This document shows positions 1 to 11,467 of a DNA stretch of 42,531 nt, piece by piece. A model generated the notes under the pieces. The model searched no databases and was not told where the DNA came from. It worked only from the letters and a program-made list of their open reading frames with translations. The stretch's first letter is position 1, and every line of letters starts with the position of its first letter. This stretch comes from Atkinsonella hypoxylon (lineage: Eukaryota > Ascomycota > Sordariomycetes > Hypocreales > Clavicipitaceae). Both the position numbers and the translations under genes were made by a program. The stretch is from positions 1 to 42,531 of the forward strand of contig JFHB01000243.1 of the NCBI GenBank assembly GCA_000729835.1, in the 5' to 3' direction.

Positions 1-568
1 TTTTTCAAGGACCTTGGATGTTTTTGTAGAATAGGAGCCGGTTTTAGGATGATAAATACCATGTAGTTGATGTTCAACAACAGCAACTCCCAATGTGGCC
101 AGACATGACACGCACCGTGAATACAATCGCCTGTCTTGGTTTCGCGACTAGCCTTTCAAAGAATGCAGTGTATACTCTTGTCTACAGTATGGAAGACACA
201 ACCGAGACGAATACTAGTCGTCATCATGCAGAGTCGCTGTCCGTGCCCGAAACTGGCACGCCAACGACACAGCATGCATCGTCGACACCAGCTTTCCACC
301 AGACATCAAGCCTATTCCATACCTTTTAAGCTACAGCCCAGCGTAGCCAAGCAGTATCGCTATTGCCCTTCCCATCCCCGCAAGCTACATTGCCTGCCCA
401 AGCCCAAACGCCAGCGCCGCGTCAAAAGAGGTCCACTCGCAGACTGAAATACGTTCGTGCTATAAAAGAAGGTGGAACCTGGGGTAACGATATGGACAAA
501 ACACCCACAATCATAGTTCCTTTGGGGGAAAAGAAAAGAAAGGAAACATCAAAGGATTCATTCCCATC
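1..568. other. Window edge and 3' flank of the CK2 beta gene, no gene seen
   Basis: Both strands carry only short, low-quality reading frames with no recognisable domain. The stretch lies beyond the stop codon of the minus-strand CK2 beta gene, so its right part is probably that gene's 3' UTR. I see no RNA gene or repeat in it. Confidence 0.5.
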
Positions 569-1634
569 TTAAATAGGTATCAACCCCGCTCTCCCGTCCA
601 CGGCCTCAAACTCCAAATCTTCATCCTCCTCATCCTCCTCACCGCCATCCTCCTCGTGAAACCCCGTGTCAATCTCCAGCTTCCGCAGCCTCCTCCTCAT
701 CTCATCCCTCTTGACGTTTTGCCATCGCACTAGCGCTGCCGACGAATGTACCTTGAAGCCATATACACGGGGGATATACCTCTCCACGCTCTTGGACGGG
801 ATCAGCCCAGGGTACACCTGGAATATAATGTTGTGGAATGACGTCCCGAAGTAGGCGCCATCGATAGTGGCATGCCTCGATGACTTGGGGTTGTATGTAT
901 CTTCGCATCGCGCGCAGTATAGCTTGACGGGCTTGATGTTGGGGATGTCGGTTAGTCCCATGGGGAGTAGAGGGTGCGAGTGGCAGTTTACACGTGGGCA
1001 TTTGCCAAACTCTAACTTCTTGTACTTTTCGAGCTTTAAAACCATCATTATTGTCAGCTTCCTTTGAATTTCTTACCAATTCTGTTTATTTATTTATTTT
1101 TTCGGTTTTTTTTTCTTCTTCGCTAAGGGAGAGTGTGTAAGAGGAACATCATACCATCTTCCCAAGACCCCTCGTCGTAACGATATACCTTGCATGCACA
1201 AGACCATATAAATGTCGAGCCGACTTCTCAATCGTCTCCCTCATTTCGTCATCGCAATCTAGATCGAACACATCCGTTACCAAATCCAGCGCATACTGGT
1301 AGTACTGTACTTCGGTGTTCAGGCCCGTCAGGTTGAATCGGTCCGTGAGATAGTCCTCGTCTATTTCGCAAAAGTATTCGTTGCCTCGGGACGAAATGAA
1401 CTGGCACACAGGAAACGCGTGTTAGCGACTCATTTCCTTTCGTCCTCTCTAGAAAAAATTCGCCGACAACAACTTCAAACTCCTCTTCTAATGCCGCATG
1501 GGAACCAGGATTCTCCGCGCCAAAATTGATTTGCACTTTGTGGGAGGTGACCGCAACATGGAAGGAAAACGTACCCAGTCTCGCCAATAGCTCGTATAGT
1601 CGCTATCAGACTCGCTGACAAAATCGTCCATCAT
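569..1634 (-). CDS. ckb1: Casein kinase II regulatory (beta) subunit
   Basis: Regulatory subunit of the CK2 Ser/Thr kinase; it dimerises through a zinc finger and docks catalytic alpha subunits. Model: exons 1634-1575, 1400-1155 and 1033-569, joined in phase 0, giving 256 aa. The N-terminus is acidic (MMDDFVSESDSDY), followed by the family block FISSRGNEYFCEIDEDYLTD near residues 21-40. HARYIVTTRGL lies near residue 90. The zinc finger is CPRVNC then CARC at about residues 113-144, and KSSRHATIDGAYFGTSFH follows it. The C-terminus is a Glu/Asp-rich tail. Introns are 174 and 121 nt with GTACGT and GTATGA donors. The first codon could be either of two adjacent ATGs. Yeast has two beta subunits; the ckb1 symbol is by general resemblance to the filamentous-fungal form and is less sure than the family. 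Confidence 0.95.
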
Positions 1635-2190
1635 GCTGGGCAGAAATATGCACAGCTACCAGGTAACCTTGCCTGTTGGTCGGCCTGAGGATAAGAGATG
1701 CCGACCGTGGCCGGTGCTTGGGGCCGTGGTGTTGTGAGTAGTTGTGGTAGTTTCGAACAAAAGTGATACTTCGGTAAAAATGATGGTGGGGGGGGGGGGG
1801 GGGTAAGATTTACTAGGGACGCTCCGACATCGATAACGTGACGTGCCCATGTGGCTGAACCAAGGCGAATTGTTAACCTTGCCGCATTTTTTGTTGATGC
1901 CATGCTCGAAGCATCATTGAATGTGCGAGCGCACCATCCCCAAAAAATATATATAAATAAATAAATAAAAATAACAGTTGGGGTTTCAAAAAGGCTAGAT
2001 TCAGTATATTTCGAGTCTTGCATCAACAAAGCTGTGACTTCCGATTAACTATCCGCTTCTTGTACATGATGTCTTCGTCATCCTCATTCCGACCGTGCAT
2101 TACATCGTATTTTCCAAAATCCTTGTCCTGTCGAATCCACCTATTGGTATAACCGTTTTCGATGCTGCAGCAAATCATGGAATCTGCCTG
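1635..2190. other. CK2 beta promoter and Ric1 3' flank
   Basis: This 556-nt gap separates two genes on the minus strand. It should hold the CK2 beta promoter and the Ric1 3' UTR. It contains a run of 16 G (1788-1803) and an AT-rich patch (TAAATAAATAAATAAAAATA near 1954-1973). I see no coding frame I trust. Confidence 0.5.
1788..1803 (+). repeat. Homopolymer G16
   Basis: An uninterrupted run of 16 guanines lies about 155 nt upstream of the CK2 beta start (C16 in the direction of that gene). Such runs are length-variable and error-prone in sequencing. Confidence 0.9.
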
Positions 2191-2978
2191 TTAAGGCGAC
2201 CGGCTCCCATTAAAAGGGCTAGCCGTCGACCCGATGCTGGAAACGTCACTCACCGATGGCAGATCAGACTCCGTCTCATCAACATCTTCCCGTTCCCTAC
2301 ACCTTCTCCTGCTGCTTCCATTGGAAGATTTGGAGCCCGGAATCTCCAGGCGGCTTCTCATATCATCGCGTCCCGGGTCGTAGTTTTGCCTCACCTTCAC
2401 TGACTGCATGACCTCCTTGAGCACTTCTCCAGTGTCGTCCATGGCTGCCAAAAAGCGTGCCAGTTCTTTGCAAAGTTCCCAATCGCCTTCCTCAATGGCC
2501 CTTGACAGCACGCGTACCGATTGATCTATGGAGGATTCCAGCTCCTCCAGTGTATGCAGTACTATCAGGTATCCTCCCGCCGTTTTGAGGGATCCTCGCT
2601 GCAACGATTCTTCAAATAGCTCTGTTACCGGCGGCAGATAAGCGAACAATGTCTTCCACTGTCGCGCTTCGGTTTTTCTTGTGCACTGAAGCACGATGTC
2701 GAGATATTCCTTGGATGATGATAAAAGCGATAACACTCGAGGTAAAACTGCATCCTCTGGCCTGGGGCATGTGTCGGCCTCTTCGTCTAAAACATGGTGC
2801 AAGAGGATCTCCAGCCCATGTGAGAGGTATTCCAGCTTTTGGTACTGTTCACAAAGCTCCCCGGCTTCAATCGTCCTGCTCTGTCGCAGGTAGAACCGTA
2901 AGATATCAGGTAAGAATAGATGTGTCTAGTCGAGCAACGCCAAGAAGTTAGCATGTATGGTATTTAAAAATGGACCAC

Positions 2979-3023
<45 letters not shown>

Positions 3024-5738
3024 TATATATATATATATATCTCACGCGCGCATGCGGGGCACACTTACCCTGATGGCGAAATGGAAAAATGAAAAGGTTA
3101 CGTCTCGTCGCTGGACCAAGTCAGACTCGACGCCCAAGACAATGCCCTTCTCCAATAGCACGGAAAGGGGGTAGAAATCGACGGGCACCGAGACTGCAGG
3201 AGGCAGGTCCTTTCCATTGTCAACAGACGCTGCGCCAAGTAATTCGTTAATGTTCGGCCATGTCTTGATCTCCATTCCATCAAACAGCCAAAGAGAATGT
3301 TTCAAAGCAGGGGGCCCAAGTCGTAGTGATGAATCGTCAAACAAGTGGCCAACGTTCAGCATCGGCTGGTCTCTCATGCTGGCGTGATACTCAACATTTT
3401 GTGCAATTACACGCATATCATACTTGAGTTGGCCTTCTCCGTTGAGCGAGGGGCTTAGAAGCACTAGCTTCCCATCCACCAGGAAAATAACCGATGCCAC
3501 CGCCACGTCCTGGGATGGATCTCCGTCTACAATTTGGCTTTCTGGTAAAACCCAACTGAGCCCACGGACTCTTGCAGGAGACCGCACTATGCCGTGGAAC
3601 GCAATTTGCCCAACCTGAACAAGGCGGACAGAGTCTGACCATGGAGTGAAGATGAAGTGATAGAGCAGATTTTCATATGTATACACGAGGAGAGAATCTT
3701 CCCCGGACGTAGTCACTAGCACGATGGGAGCTGGTATTTGCTGTCGAAATAACACTTGAGACATGTCGAGTGTCACCTCTCGGGAGAACAGTCGCACTTC
3801 ATGATTCTTGTTGCTCTCCACCGCAGCAATGAGAATATGTTGGTACCAGCACATGCCACCGCGGATCTGGAATTCGTTCTCCATCTCTTCTGTGGCAAAG
3901 GTCTTCCATCGTCCACTGTTGACACTGTAGTGTGCTAGACCACGACGCCCAGCCACCGCAACATAGCGTCCATCGGAGGAGATGACTGTCTGCCGAATAG
4001 GCCACTGGTTCAAGAGGTATGTCGGCGGAATCTTGGAAGTATGCCACAAGAAGGGCTCAGCTGAGATACTTGTCATATCAGGTAGGTCATATCCTCGGTA
4101 AATCATGACTGCAGTCGGTGTCTGGAGGACCGTCCGAAAGATGTTTGCCTCATGATAACAACCCGTCACTGCGTTCTTGGCCATTTCCAGACTCCATATA
4201 GCCTCATGACTGGATGCAGCAAGTAAGATCTCGGAACCACCACCAATCCAAATGGCAGAGCGAATTCCGGAAAGCCACTGTTCCCCGTTGCCGGTCGAGA
4301 TACCATCATCTGTCCTAAAGCTATTGCTTCCGAGCTTGCCAAACATGCTCCATGTGGACCATCCTCTCGCGAATCCTGCAAAAAGGCAATATCCATCTGG
4401 AGAATAGGAAAGTGATGTGAATGCTCCTGCAGACGCGGCTGACACTGGTATGCTCTGCTTATGGGACAGGACGATGTTGCCGGCATAGTCGCGGACTGAG
4501 TAGACATGAACGGTGCCGTCTGCACAACCGACAGCAATCAATGAAAAACGGGCATTAATTACAGCCTTTACTGCATGGTTGTCGGCGGAGTCAGGGTTGT
4601 GGAAACAATGACCTTTGAATAATCGCTTGGCATCGATATTGTCGGCTTCAATGTCGGTTCGTACTTGTTGGCGCTGGACGGCATACACTCGGCCGTCGCT
4701 CGTAATCCAGGTTGCCAGATTCATGGGTCTGTCATATGTCATGTCCACAATTGACGATATCTTGTCGACCCATCCCATCTTGCTTATGAGCTCAGTTCTA
4801 GTTTGGTTACCAGTGCTGTCTGGAGTCCATCTTATGCATTGTATAGCTGCCGGTTTCCTCGTGGCGACTACTAATTCATCGTCCAAGACCAAAGCACTCT
4901 CGATGCCAGCATCGATTTTGATGACCATTCGGAACCGAATGCTAACATCACGAGCCCCTGAACCTTCGCCCGGACCCCATAAAATCTGGTCTGCCCTCAG
5001 TCCCGTTTGAGAACTAACGAGGCTCTGCTTACGTCGTTGCACATTATGGTAATTAGGGAAGTATGGCTTATATACGCAAGACTCGCCATCTGTTGCTATT
5101 GAGTAGGTTATTAAATAACCCTTGGAGGTGTGAATTACCAATATGACCGAATCACCGCGTAGGAGGAGGTCGACATTTGTGCCGTAGGATTGTATGGATG
5201 ATTCGGATCGAACGACAACGGCAAGAATGACGGTAGGCTAAGACAGAGCTTCAGAATTTGCTTTTTTAAGCCCAACCATACAAAACAACGGTATTCAAGC
5301 ATCACAGAAAGGACGATAACTCACCTTGGTCTGCCATAGCGTGATGCTCGTGGCAGTTGTGACAGCGAAGATGTGGCCAGTGCGGGCGGCGCACATTGCA
5401 AGCACCGGATCTTTCAAAGGAACAGCATTCCTGGTGTCTGAATGGGCCGATGGTGACGACTTCTTTGCTAAGGAGATGTAATCGTCCTGTTCGATAGACT
5501 GGACAGCTGGCGTAGCTGGCGTAATGGGTGTGGGTGAGGGTGAGAGTAGAGCATCAGCGTCATCTTGGGCCGATACATCTGCGGCTGCAGGTCGAGATTG
5601 ACCACCTGGAGAGAGGCAAGAGCATGAGCCCGAGTTTTCGGTTTGCCGCAAGCCATCATAGGAAACATAGAGGTTGAGCTCGGGAGTGCAGCCGCTGCTA
5701 GTAGCATAGATGCGTGGAGTGCCAATGGGCCAATACAT
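2191..5738 (-). CDS. ric1: Ric1, subunit of the Ric1-Rgp1 guanine nucleotide exchange factor
   Basis: With Rgp1 this protein activates the Golgi Rab GTPase Ypt6/Rab6 and so supports retrograde traffic from endosomes. Model: exons 5738-5325, 5237-3069 and 2925-2191, all phase 0, 1105 aa. The start MYWPIGTPRIYA and the segment around AMCAARTGHIFAVTTATSIT are typical of the N-terminal WD40-like half. The C-terminal RIC1 domain is clear in exon 3 (FLPDILRFYLRQ, then LEYLSHGLEILLHHVLDEEA). The protein ends in a low-complexity tail rich in Arg, Ser and Asp/Glu. Introns are 87 and 143 nt; the second carries a microsatellite. Oddity: a strong GTGAGT lies in the tail reading LPSVSDV (around 2255), so the last 25 or so residues could differ if a further intron is used. 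Confidence 0.93.
2981..3040 (+). repeat. Compound microsatellite (CT)19 / (TA)n in a Ric1 intron
   Basis: Nineteen CT units at 2981-3018 are followed by an alternating TA run at 3021-3040. Both fall within the second Ric1 intron (3068-2926). On the transcript strand they read as (AT)n then (AG)n. Confidence 0.97.
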
Positions 5739-6115
5739 GATGGGCTCAAGCTCCCCTGTGATCGGTTACCCGTGATCGGTTACAAAGAGGTAACGTTCAG
5801 CATTTACAGGGAGCGAGACTAGGTGGTTGCGATCTCCGAGTCATCTCCATATGTTGTGTCCCGTGGGCGACATCACTTCCAACTTGATTAAGTGGGCTGC
5901 GACGTGGAGAGGACAAGTGGGAGGGCAGTTTTCGAGATCTAGAAAACGTCAGACGAGATGCTCGGTGCAGGAACAAATCGAAGTGGAAGCTCTCCCTATT
6001 CGCACCTCGGAAAGTGGGTCTGACAGCCAGACACTACCTCGTAGATATGTATCTCTTGCTCCAACGATGATTACATAATACAGAACATTGATGCTGTACT
6101 CCGTAAGCACCTATG

Positions 6116-6143
6116 TACCTACCTAGGTACCTAGGTAGGTAGT
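6116..6143 (+). repeat. Palindromic TACCTAGGTA cluster
   Basis: Overlapping copies of CCTAGGTA and its complement form a nearly self-complementary block. Related motifs recur near 25350 and 30445 in this window. Confidence 0.75.
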
Positions 6144-6497
6144 CATTGTTCCTTGCGTTGGCAACATTGAGGTTCTGCGCCAAGTTGGAAACCACTACTT
6201 GGCGCATTGACGTCCTCACTGGCGTTTTCAAATGTTTTACAAGGGCCGAGTCTATGTGTGTCGTCGCTGTTGACCTCTACCTCAAATCAATAAAAGAAGG
6301 ACACAGGTCCATGACGATATTCGGCCAATGAGAAGGGAAGGGCTGCGATCTTCCCGGGTTTGCTCCGGGCAACGACCCGGAGTCACGTCGCTGGTGAGTT
6401 GGTTGTTGCTGTGTGTTAAGCCTTTTGAAACGCTTGCTAGCAACAAATACCGCTGTCCATGGCTTGTATTATCCTATCTGTTCACCTGCAATTGCGT

Positions 6498-6529
6498 CAT
6501 ATCCAGGCCATATCCAGGCCATATCCAAG
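6498..6529 (+). repeat. 11-bp tandem repeat, nearly three copies
   Basis: The unit CATATCCAGGC occurs twice exactly (6498, 6509). A third copy, from 6520, is degraded at its end. No coding frame depends on it. Confidence 0.85.
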
Positions 6530-7464
6530 GGGGGCAAACCTCGAGGGTTGGGGAAAGATGTCAACTATTGAGACTGCGGGCCCAGATGACCTTGGGCAGC
6601 CCCGGCGACACTGCAGGCTCCGAATTAGGCAATCAATTGATGTGCAGTGCATAGTTACGCCGTAAACCGACCGGAAAGAGCCCCAGCGCCGTCATTGCTT
6701 AAATGCTGCATGTGGCCAGTCAGCCGCCATCTAGAGGCCAGCGATCCACCGCGCTGGCACCAAAGGGGCAACTCGATGGAGAATCCGACCAAATCTAAGC
6801 TCCACGACTACTTGGGACTTCATACGGAATACAGCGGTGCTAGCTGCTATCCCCCTGCCCTTGCTGAGTCCCTGGATCTGATAGATCTTACAACCTGGTA
6901 AGTGAGTGAGTGACTCATTGGAACGGCCACAGGATCGTACTGAGGGGTGGGGCGGGTACCCAGGGGTCCAAAGAAAAAGTACTGGCGACATTCATGGGAC
7001 ATATCCGGTCTAGCTTTTCTATGTTGAATCGACATAAAAATTAGACCCGCTAGAACTCACAAATGTCACCAGTACAAGTCTCTAGTACTACCCGCAGGTA
7101 CCCGCAAGTACCCATACAGGGATTATTTTACACTTTAGACCGTGAACTGCCAATAACGGCAAGAACGACTTAGACTCACATCTGCCAACCACACCTCACC
7201 TCCCGTCTTCTTTTCTTCTTTTACATACACTTTATTTCCCTTCATGCAGCCAAACCAAATCTTACTTACTGTCATTATAGCCTCCCTTCCAAATACAAAG
7301 TCTAGTTGCATCACTTACAGGCCTGCTTCATCTACTGCTTCAGTTCATGCATAACGCTGTCCAGCCTGCCCACCACTTACATCTGCGCCACTGCCTCTAC
7401 TCCGCCGCATCTACACATTGTCATAGTCACCACGAAAGACTGGCTCTTTGTGCTGGCCATCGAG

Positions 7465-9346
7465 ATGCCGGTCGCCATACCTTCTACGGCTGCCGAAAAA
7501 TTGGAAAATGGCCACTCACAGCCACTTCATACCAAAGCCCACGGCGTCACTAGTGCTCGCAATGGCGTAGTTTCGAATTCCTTCTCCATTATCCACGAAA
7601 TCTTGGCTAGGAGATCCGCCGCTGGTAAGCTCATTGCTGGAGTTGGTGCAGTATCTGATAGTGATATGTTCAAGGGATCTGTAAGTGGTTCACATGAGGT
7701 TGTCTGACCTGTGCGCCCACTGACCGCATCAAGACCGCAGGGAAGCCGAAAGCAAAACGATGGGACAGTAAGTACTGGCACATCCACGCTCCGCGCAACT
7801 ACGGTCAGTAAGCTTATGAAGCATATTTCAGGTCACCTCACCAAGGAAAGCCTGAAGAGAGAGCCATGTTCACTCAAGCAAGCAGCTAGACACCTCAAGA
7901 AACCTGGCCTTATCTCTCTTGGAGGCGGCCTTCCCTCTAGCGAAACATTTCCCTTCGCCGAGATCAGCATGAAAATACCCGCAGCGCCTCACTTCTCGGA
8001 ACAAGAGACTCTGGACAATGGACAGTCGGTCACCATCGGAAAATACGATGTCCGCGACCGCGACGCCGTCTACGACTTGTCTATCGCCCTCAACTACGGC
8101 CAGTCTACTGGTTCGGCTCAAATGATGCGTTTCTTGACTGAGCATACCGAGATCGTCTGCAACCCTCCCTATGCCGACTGGCGAATCTGCCAGACCGTTG
8201 GCAGCACCGGTGCTTTGGAACAAGCCTTGCGCATGTTTTGCGACAAGGACCGCAACGATTCGGTCTTGACCGAGGACTTTAGCTTTTCCACCGCCCTAGA
8301 GACTATTCATCCTCTTGGTATCAAGGTTTTTGGCTCTTCCATCGATGACGAGGGATTGGTGCCAGAGGCTATGGATGAGATTCTTACCAACTGGGACGCA
8401 GAATCCCGCGGCGCCAGGAAGCCTCACGTCCTCTACACTGTCCCCTCGGGTCAGAACCCTACGGGCGCCACACAAGGCCTGGAGCGCCGCAAGGCCATCT
8501 ATGCCGTTGCTCAAAAACACGACGTCTTTATCCTCGAAGACGAGCCTTACTATTTTCTTCAAATGCAACCTTATGCCGGCCGCGGTCAGCCCGACGTTCC
8601 TCCCCCAGCCAACGTCGAAGACTTTGTGTCGTCGTTGATACCTACTTTTGTCAGCATGGATGTGGATGGTCGCGTCTTACGCATGGACTCTATGTCCAAG
8701 GTTTTGGTTCCCGGCTCGCGACTCGGATGGGTCGTAGGTTCTGAGCAAGTCATTGAGCGATTTCAACGCCATGCCGAAGTGGCTAGCCAAGGACCAAGTG
8801 GCTTCTCTCAGGTTATACTGCACAAGCTGCTCGATGAGACTTGGGGTCATGAAGGCTATCTGCAGTGGTTGATGAATCTTCGTATGCAGTACACTAAGAG
8901 AAGAGATGCCCTCCTCACTGCTTGTGAAGACCACCTGCCTCAGGATATTGTGAGCTGGACACCGCCAGCTGCCGGCATGTTTGTAAGGATTGCAAATCCC
9001 CCTTTTTTTAAAAAAAAAATCTGCATCGCATAGCACAACTTGATTATAAAACGGGAAGAGACTGCTGACAGTTGCGTAACTCCAGCTATGGCTCAAGGTA
9101 GACTACTCCAAGCACCCTCACGCGAGCACCAAGTCACTTGCAGAAATGGAGGTGGAGATATTCGATTCCTGTATTGATGGCGGCGTTCTTGTGGCTCGGG
9201 GGTCATGGTTTCTAGCCGAGAAGGACAAGCCCATGCCCGGTCTCTTCTTCCGAGCTACATATGCTGCTGCGAGTGCAGAAAACATGAATGAGGCTATCAG
9301 ACGATTCGGCCAAGCTGTACGAGCGAGCTTTGGCAAGGAGATGTAG
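7465..9346 (+). CDS. aro8: Aro8-type class I/II PLP aminotransferase (aromatic / 2-aminoadipate)
   Basis: Fold-type I aminotransferase of the Aro8 family, which transfers amino groups between aromatic amino acids or 2-aminoadipate and 2-oxo acids. Model: exons 7465-7680, 7734-7767 (34 nt), 7832-8982 and 9086-9346, 553 aa. Visible marks: KPKAKRWD then LISLGGGLPSS, the substrate-binding VPSGQNPTG, EDEPYYFLQ, the PLP lysine in MDSMSKVLVPGSRLGW, and a late carboxylate-binding Arg in LFFRATYAAAS. The start ATG at 7465 (MPVAIPSTAAEK) is the first in frame; its roughly 70-residue leader is less conserved. The short second exon restores the family sequence only if the acceptor at 7733 is used. Intron 3 holds an adjoining T-run and A-run. 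Several Aro8 paralogues occur in filamentous fungi, so the preferred substrate is not settled. Confidence 0.92.
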
Positions 9347-9560
9347 CTAAGAATCAAAAGACCGGACTATATGAGAAATTAGCATCAAATACGCAAAGTC
9401 ATCTCCAAACTCATTTCTCATTGCCAATACATTGTGAAGTGTCTGTGTGCACGTTTATATGGACTATATACAGATCAAGGGTCATCCAATCTGTCCTGGT
9501 TTTAAGAAATAAGTCAAAATGACCAAAACACCACAACCTCGTCAATTGGAGGACATATTT
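9347..9560. other. Convergent 3' ends of the aminotransferase and the P450
   Basis: Only 214 nt separate the two stop codons, so the 3' UTRs probably overlap or abut. No clear additional element was seen. Confidence 0.5.
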
Positions 9561-11467
9561 TTATTTCGCCCGTTTCACAATCTTATCATCTTCCCAGAAC
9601 GCAACATGGACTCCATGTGCAGGTGACAGCACCACATCCGCCTTGAGCGTAGGATTATCGCCATCCAACTCAAACATGTGGTTGTCCAAACGACTGTACC
9701 TTTGAAACATTCTCACGAGAACATAGCTCATCTCTGTCAGGGCAAACTGCTGGCCGATGCAGATGCGAGGACCGGAATTAAAGGGGATGTAGTCGTGCGG
9801 TCTGGGATGCCATTGTGCCCAGCGCTCGGGACTGAAGACGGCGGGGTCGGCAAAGGTTTCCGAAACAGGAGGGTAGAGGTCCGGGTTGCGCTGCATCACG
9901 AGCGTCGAGTATGCAATCTTTGTGTTTTTCAGGACGGGCAGGGGCTCTGAGCCGTCTGGGCCGCCGCCGAAGGGCAAAGTGCAGTCTTTGAGGGCGACGC
10001 GCACGTTGAAGGGGACGGCGGGGTAGAGACGCAGCGTTTCGTTGACGACGGCCTTGAGGTAGGCCATGTTCTTGAGGTGTTCGAACGTGGGCGGGCTGGT
10101 AGGGCCGACGACGTCGAGGATCTCGCGGCGCATCTTGGCGAGACATGCCGGGTGGCGGGCGAGCTCGTAAATGGCCCAGGAGAGGGTTCCGGCCGTGGTA
10201 TCGCGACCGGCGAGGAGGATGGCGACGACTTGGTCGCGGATGACCTTGGGGTCGCGCGTGAAGAGGGCGAGGCGATGCAGGAAGGTGTAGCTCTTGTCCG
10301 ACTTGGTCTTGGCCTCGAGCTCGGCGGGGGTCATGCGGAGGGTCATGTCGATGAAGCGGCCTACGAAGTTGTTGATGATGCGGAGATCGGACCGGTACTT
10401 GGACTTGGGAGTCAGGTGGCGGAAGGAGCCGGCGCGGGAGGTGATGTTGTGGTAACGCTGGACTCCGCTGAAGGCTTCGGCAAATTCTTGCTTGGGGGTG
10501 CTAATTTTTTTTTTTTAAATCACGGTGTTAGTTGGCTTTGATGTCCTGTTTGTAGGCGGGGTAGGTGAGATGGCTCTGAAGGTTTTGTGAAGTGATTGAA
10601 GGTTGGAATAGGATGGATAGGATGGAATCGAAAGAGGGTGAAGGGGGGATACAATAGAGTGTCTTGTGATGATGGCAGGTTTGCGAGTGCAACATGTACC
10701 TCAGGGACTTGACGTCGGCTCCAAGAAGAAAATCAGTGGCGACATCCAAGGTATACCGGTAGAACAGATCGCTAATGTCCAGAACCTGTCCATTCACCCG
10801 AGTCATATCAACAGGCTGGTTCTCGCCTTGCAGGGCACCACCGTTGGCGATTGCTCTGAAAAGCGTATCCATGTGCGACTCAAAGCACTCGAGGTCGCTG
10901 ACACGGTCCTTTGTGAACTGCGGTCTCAGCAGCTGCCGGCTATTCTGCCAAACGGCGCCATCAGTGGCGAAAATACTGTCTCCCAAGAATTCCTTCCACT
11001 CGTCGTGGAATTTCTCGCCCTTACCAAAGTCGGAGAACTGTGTGGCCAGGATGGCCTTGACGTTGCTGGGATCAATGGTGAAGATAATGCGCTCGTTGGT
11101 GACGCGCGTTTCGAGGGTATCAGACTTGTGGCGCAGGAAGAAGCTATCGCGCCAGAATTCCATGGTTTCATTGTCCTGGACGGATTTAAGGCTTTTGTAA
11201 ATGAGATCGAGCCCTGGTTTGACGGGTATGGGGAGTCAGTAACCCCGTACTTGAGGCTTGACGAGAAAGAAGACGAGATTGGGGCATACCCAGAGGGACC
11301 CATGAGCGCATGACGATGCCATAATTGCCGAGACGTTTGATGCGACGGTGCTCGTCTATTCTTTTGATCACACCGCGAAGGAACAGGGCAAAGAGGAGGA
11401 GGAGGAGGAGGAGGAGGAGGATGAATTTGGCGGAGAACCGCTGGGCGACGGCCTCTATGAAGCCCAT
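9561..11467 (-). CDS. Cytochrome P450, CYP52-like (alkane / fatty-acid hydroxylase type)
   Basis: Microsomal haem monooxygenase. Model: exons 11467-11290, 11213-10700 and 10500-9561, 543 aa. An N-terminal membrane anchor around residues 14-32 includes nine consecutive leucines. Next come LATQFSDFGKGEKFHDEW and the block GDSIFATDGAVWQNSRQLLR, both characteristic of the CYP52 clan. The I-helix oxygen motif is AGRDTTAG, the ExxR is ETLRLYP, the PERF-like motif is FSPERW, and the haem loop FNSGPRICIGQQFALTE has its ligand Cys near residue 478. CYP52-like enzymes commonly hydroxylate alkanes or fatty acids at the terminal carbon; assignment to CYP52 itself or a sister family (539, 584, 655) cannot be made here. 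Intron 2 ends in a long A-run before its AG. The 5' end diverges from Nab2. Confidence 0.93.
11393..11420 (+). repeat. GAG trinucleotide repeat encoding the P450 poly-leucine anchor
   Basis: About nine GAG units on the plus strand read as CTC codons on the coding strand and give nine consecutive leucines in the membrane anchor. The repeat is therefore within coding sequence. Confidence 0.9.

Larger units (their letters stand above)
5739..7464. promoter_or_regulatory. Divergent promoter region between Ric1 and the aminotransferase
   Basis: About 1.7 kb separates two divergently oriented genes. It holds a TACCTAGGTA-type palindromic cluster (6116-6143), an 11-bp tandem repeat (6498-6529) and repeated GTACCCGCA units near 7090-7112. 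The pyrimidine-rich stretch at 7190-7300 looks like the leader of the aminotransferase gene. Reading frames here are short and unrecognised. Confidence 0.5.

Noticed and set aside
2191..2270. Extra intron at the Ric1 3' end starting at GTGAGT
   Set aside because: No convincing acceptor and conserved continuation was found downstream, so the simple stop at 2191 is kept, with the doubt recorded in the gene entry.
7306..7464. Upstream extension of the aminotransferase frame
   Set aside because: It starts from TTG rather than ATG and reads Cys/Thr/His-rich leader DNA. The first ATG in frame is at 7465.
10666..11313. Plus-strand open frame of 215 codons opposite the P450
   Set aside because: It is fully antisense to well-supported P450 exons, has no domain, and is explained by the codon bias of the true gene. 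The same applies to 10077-10541.
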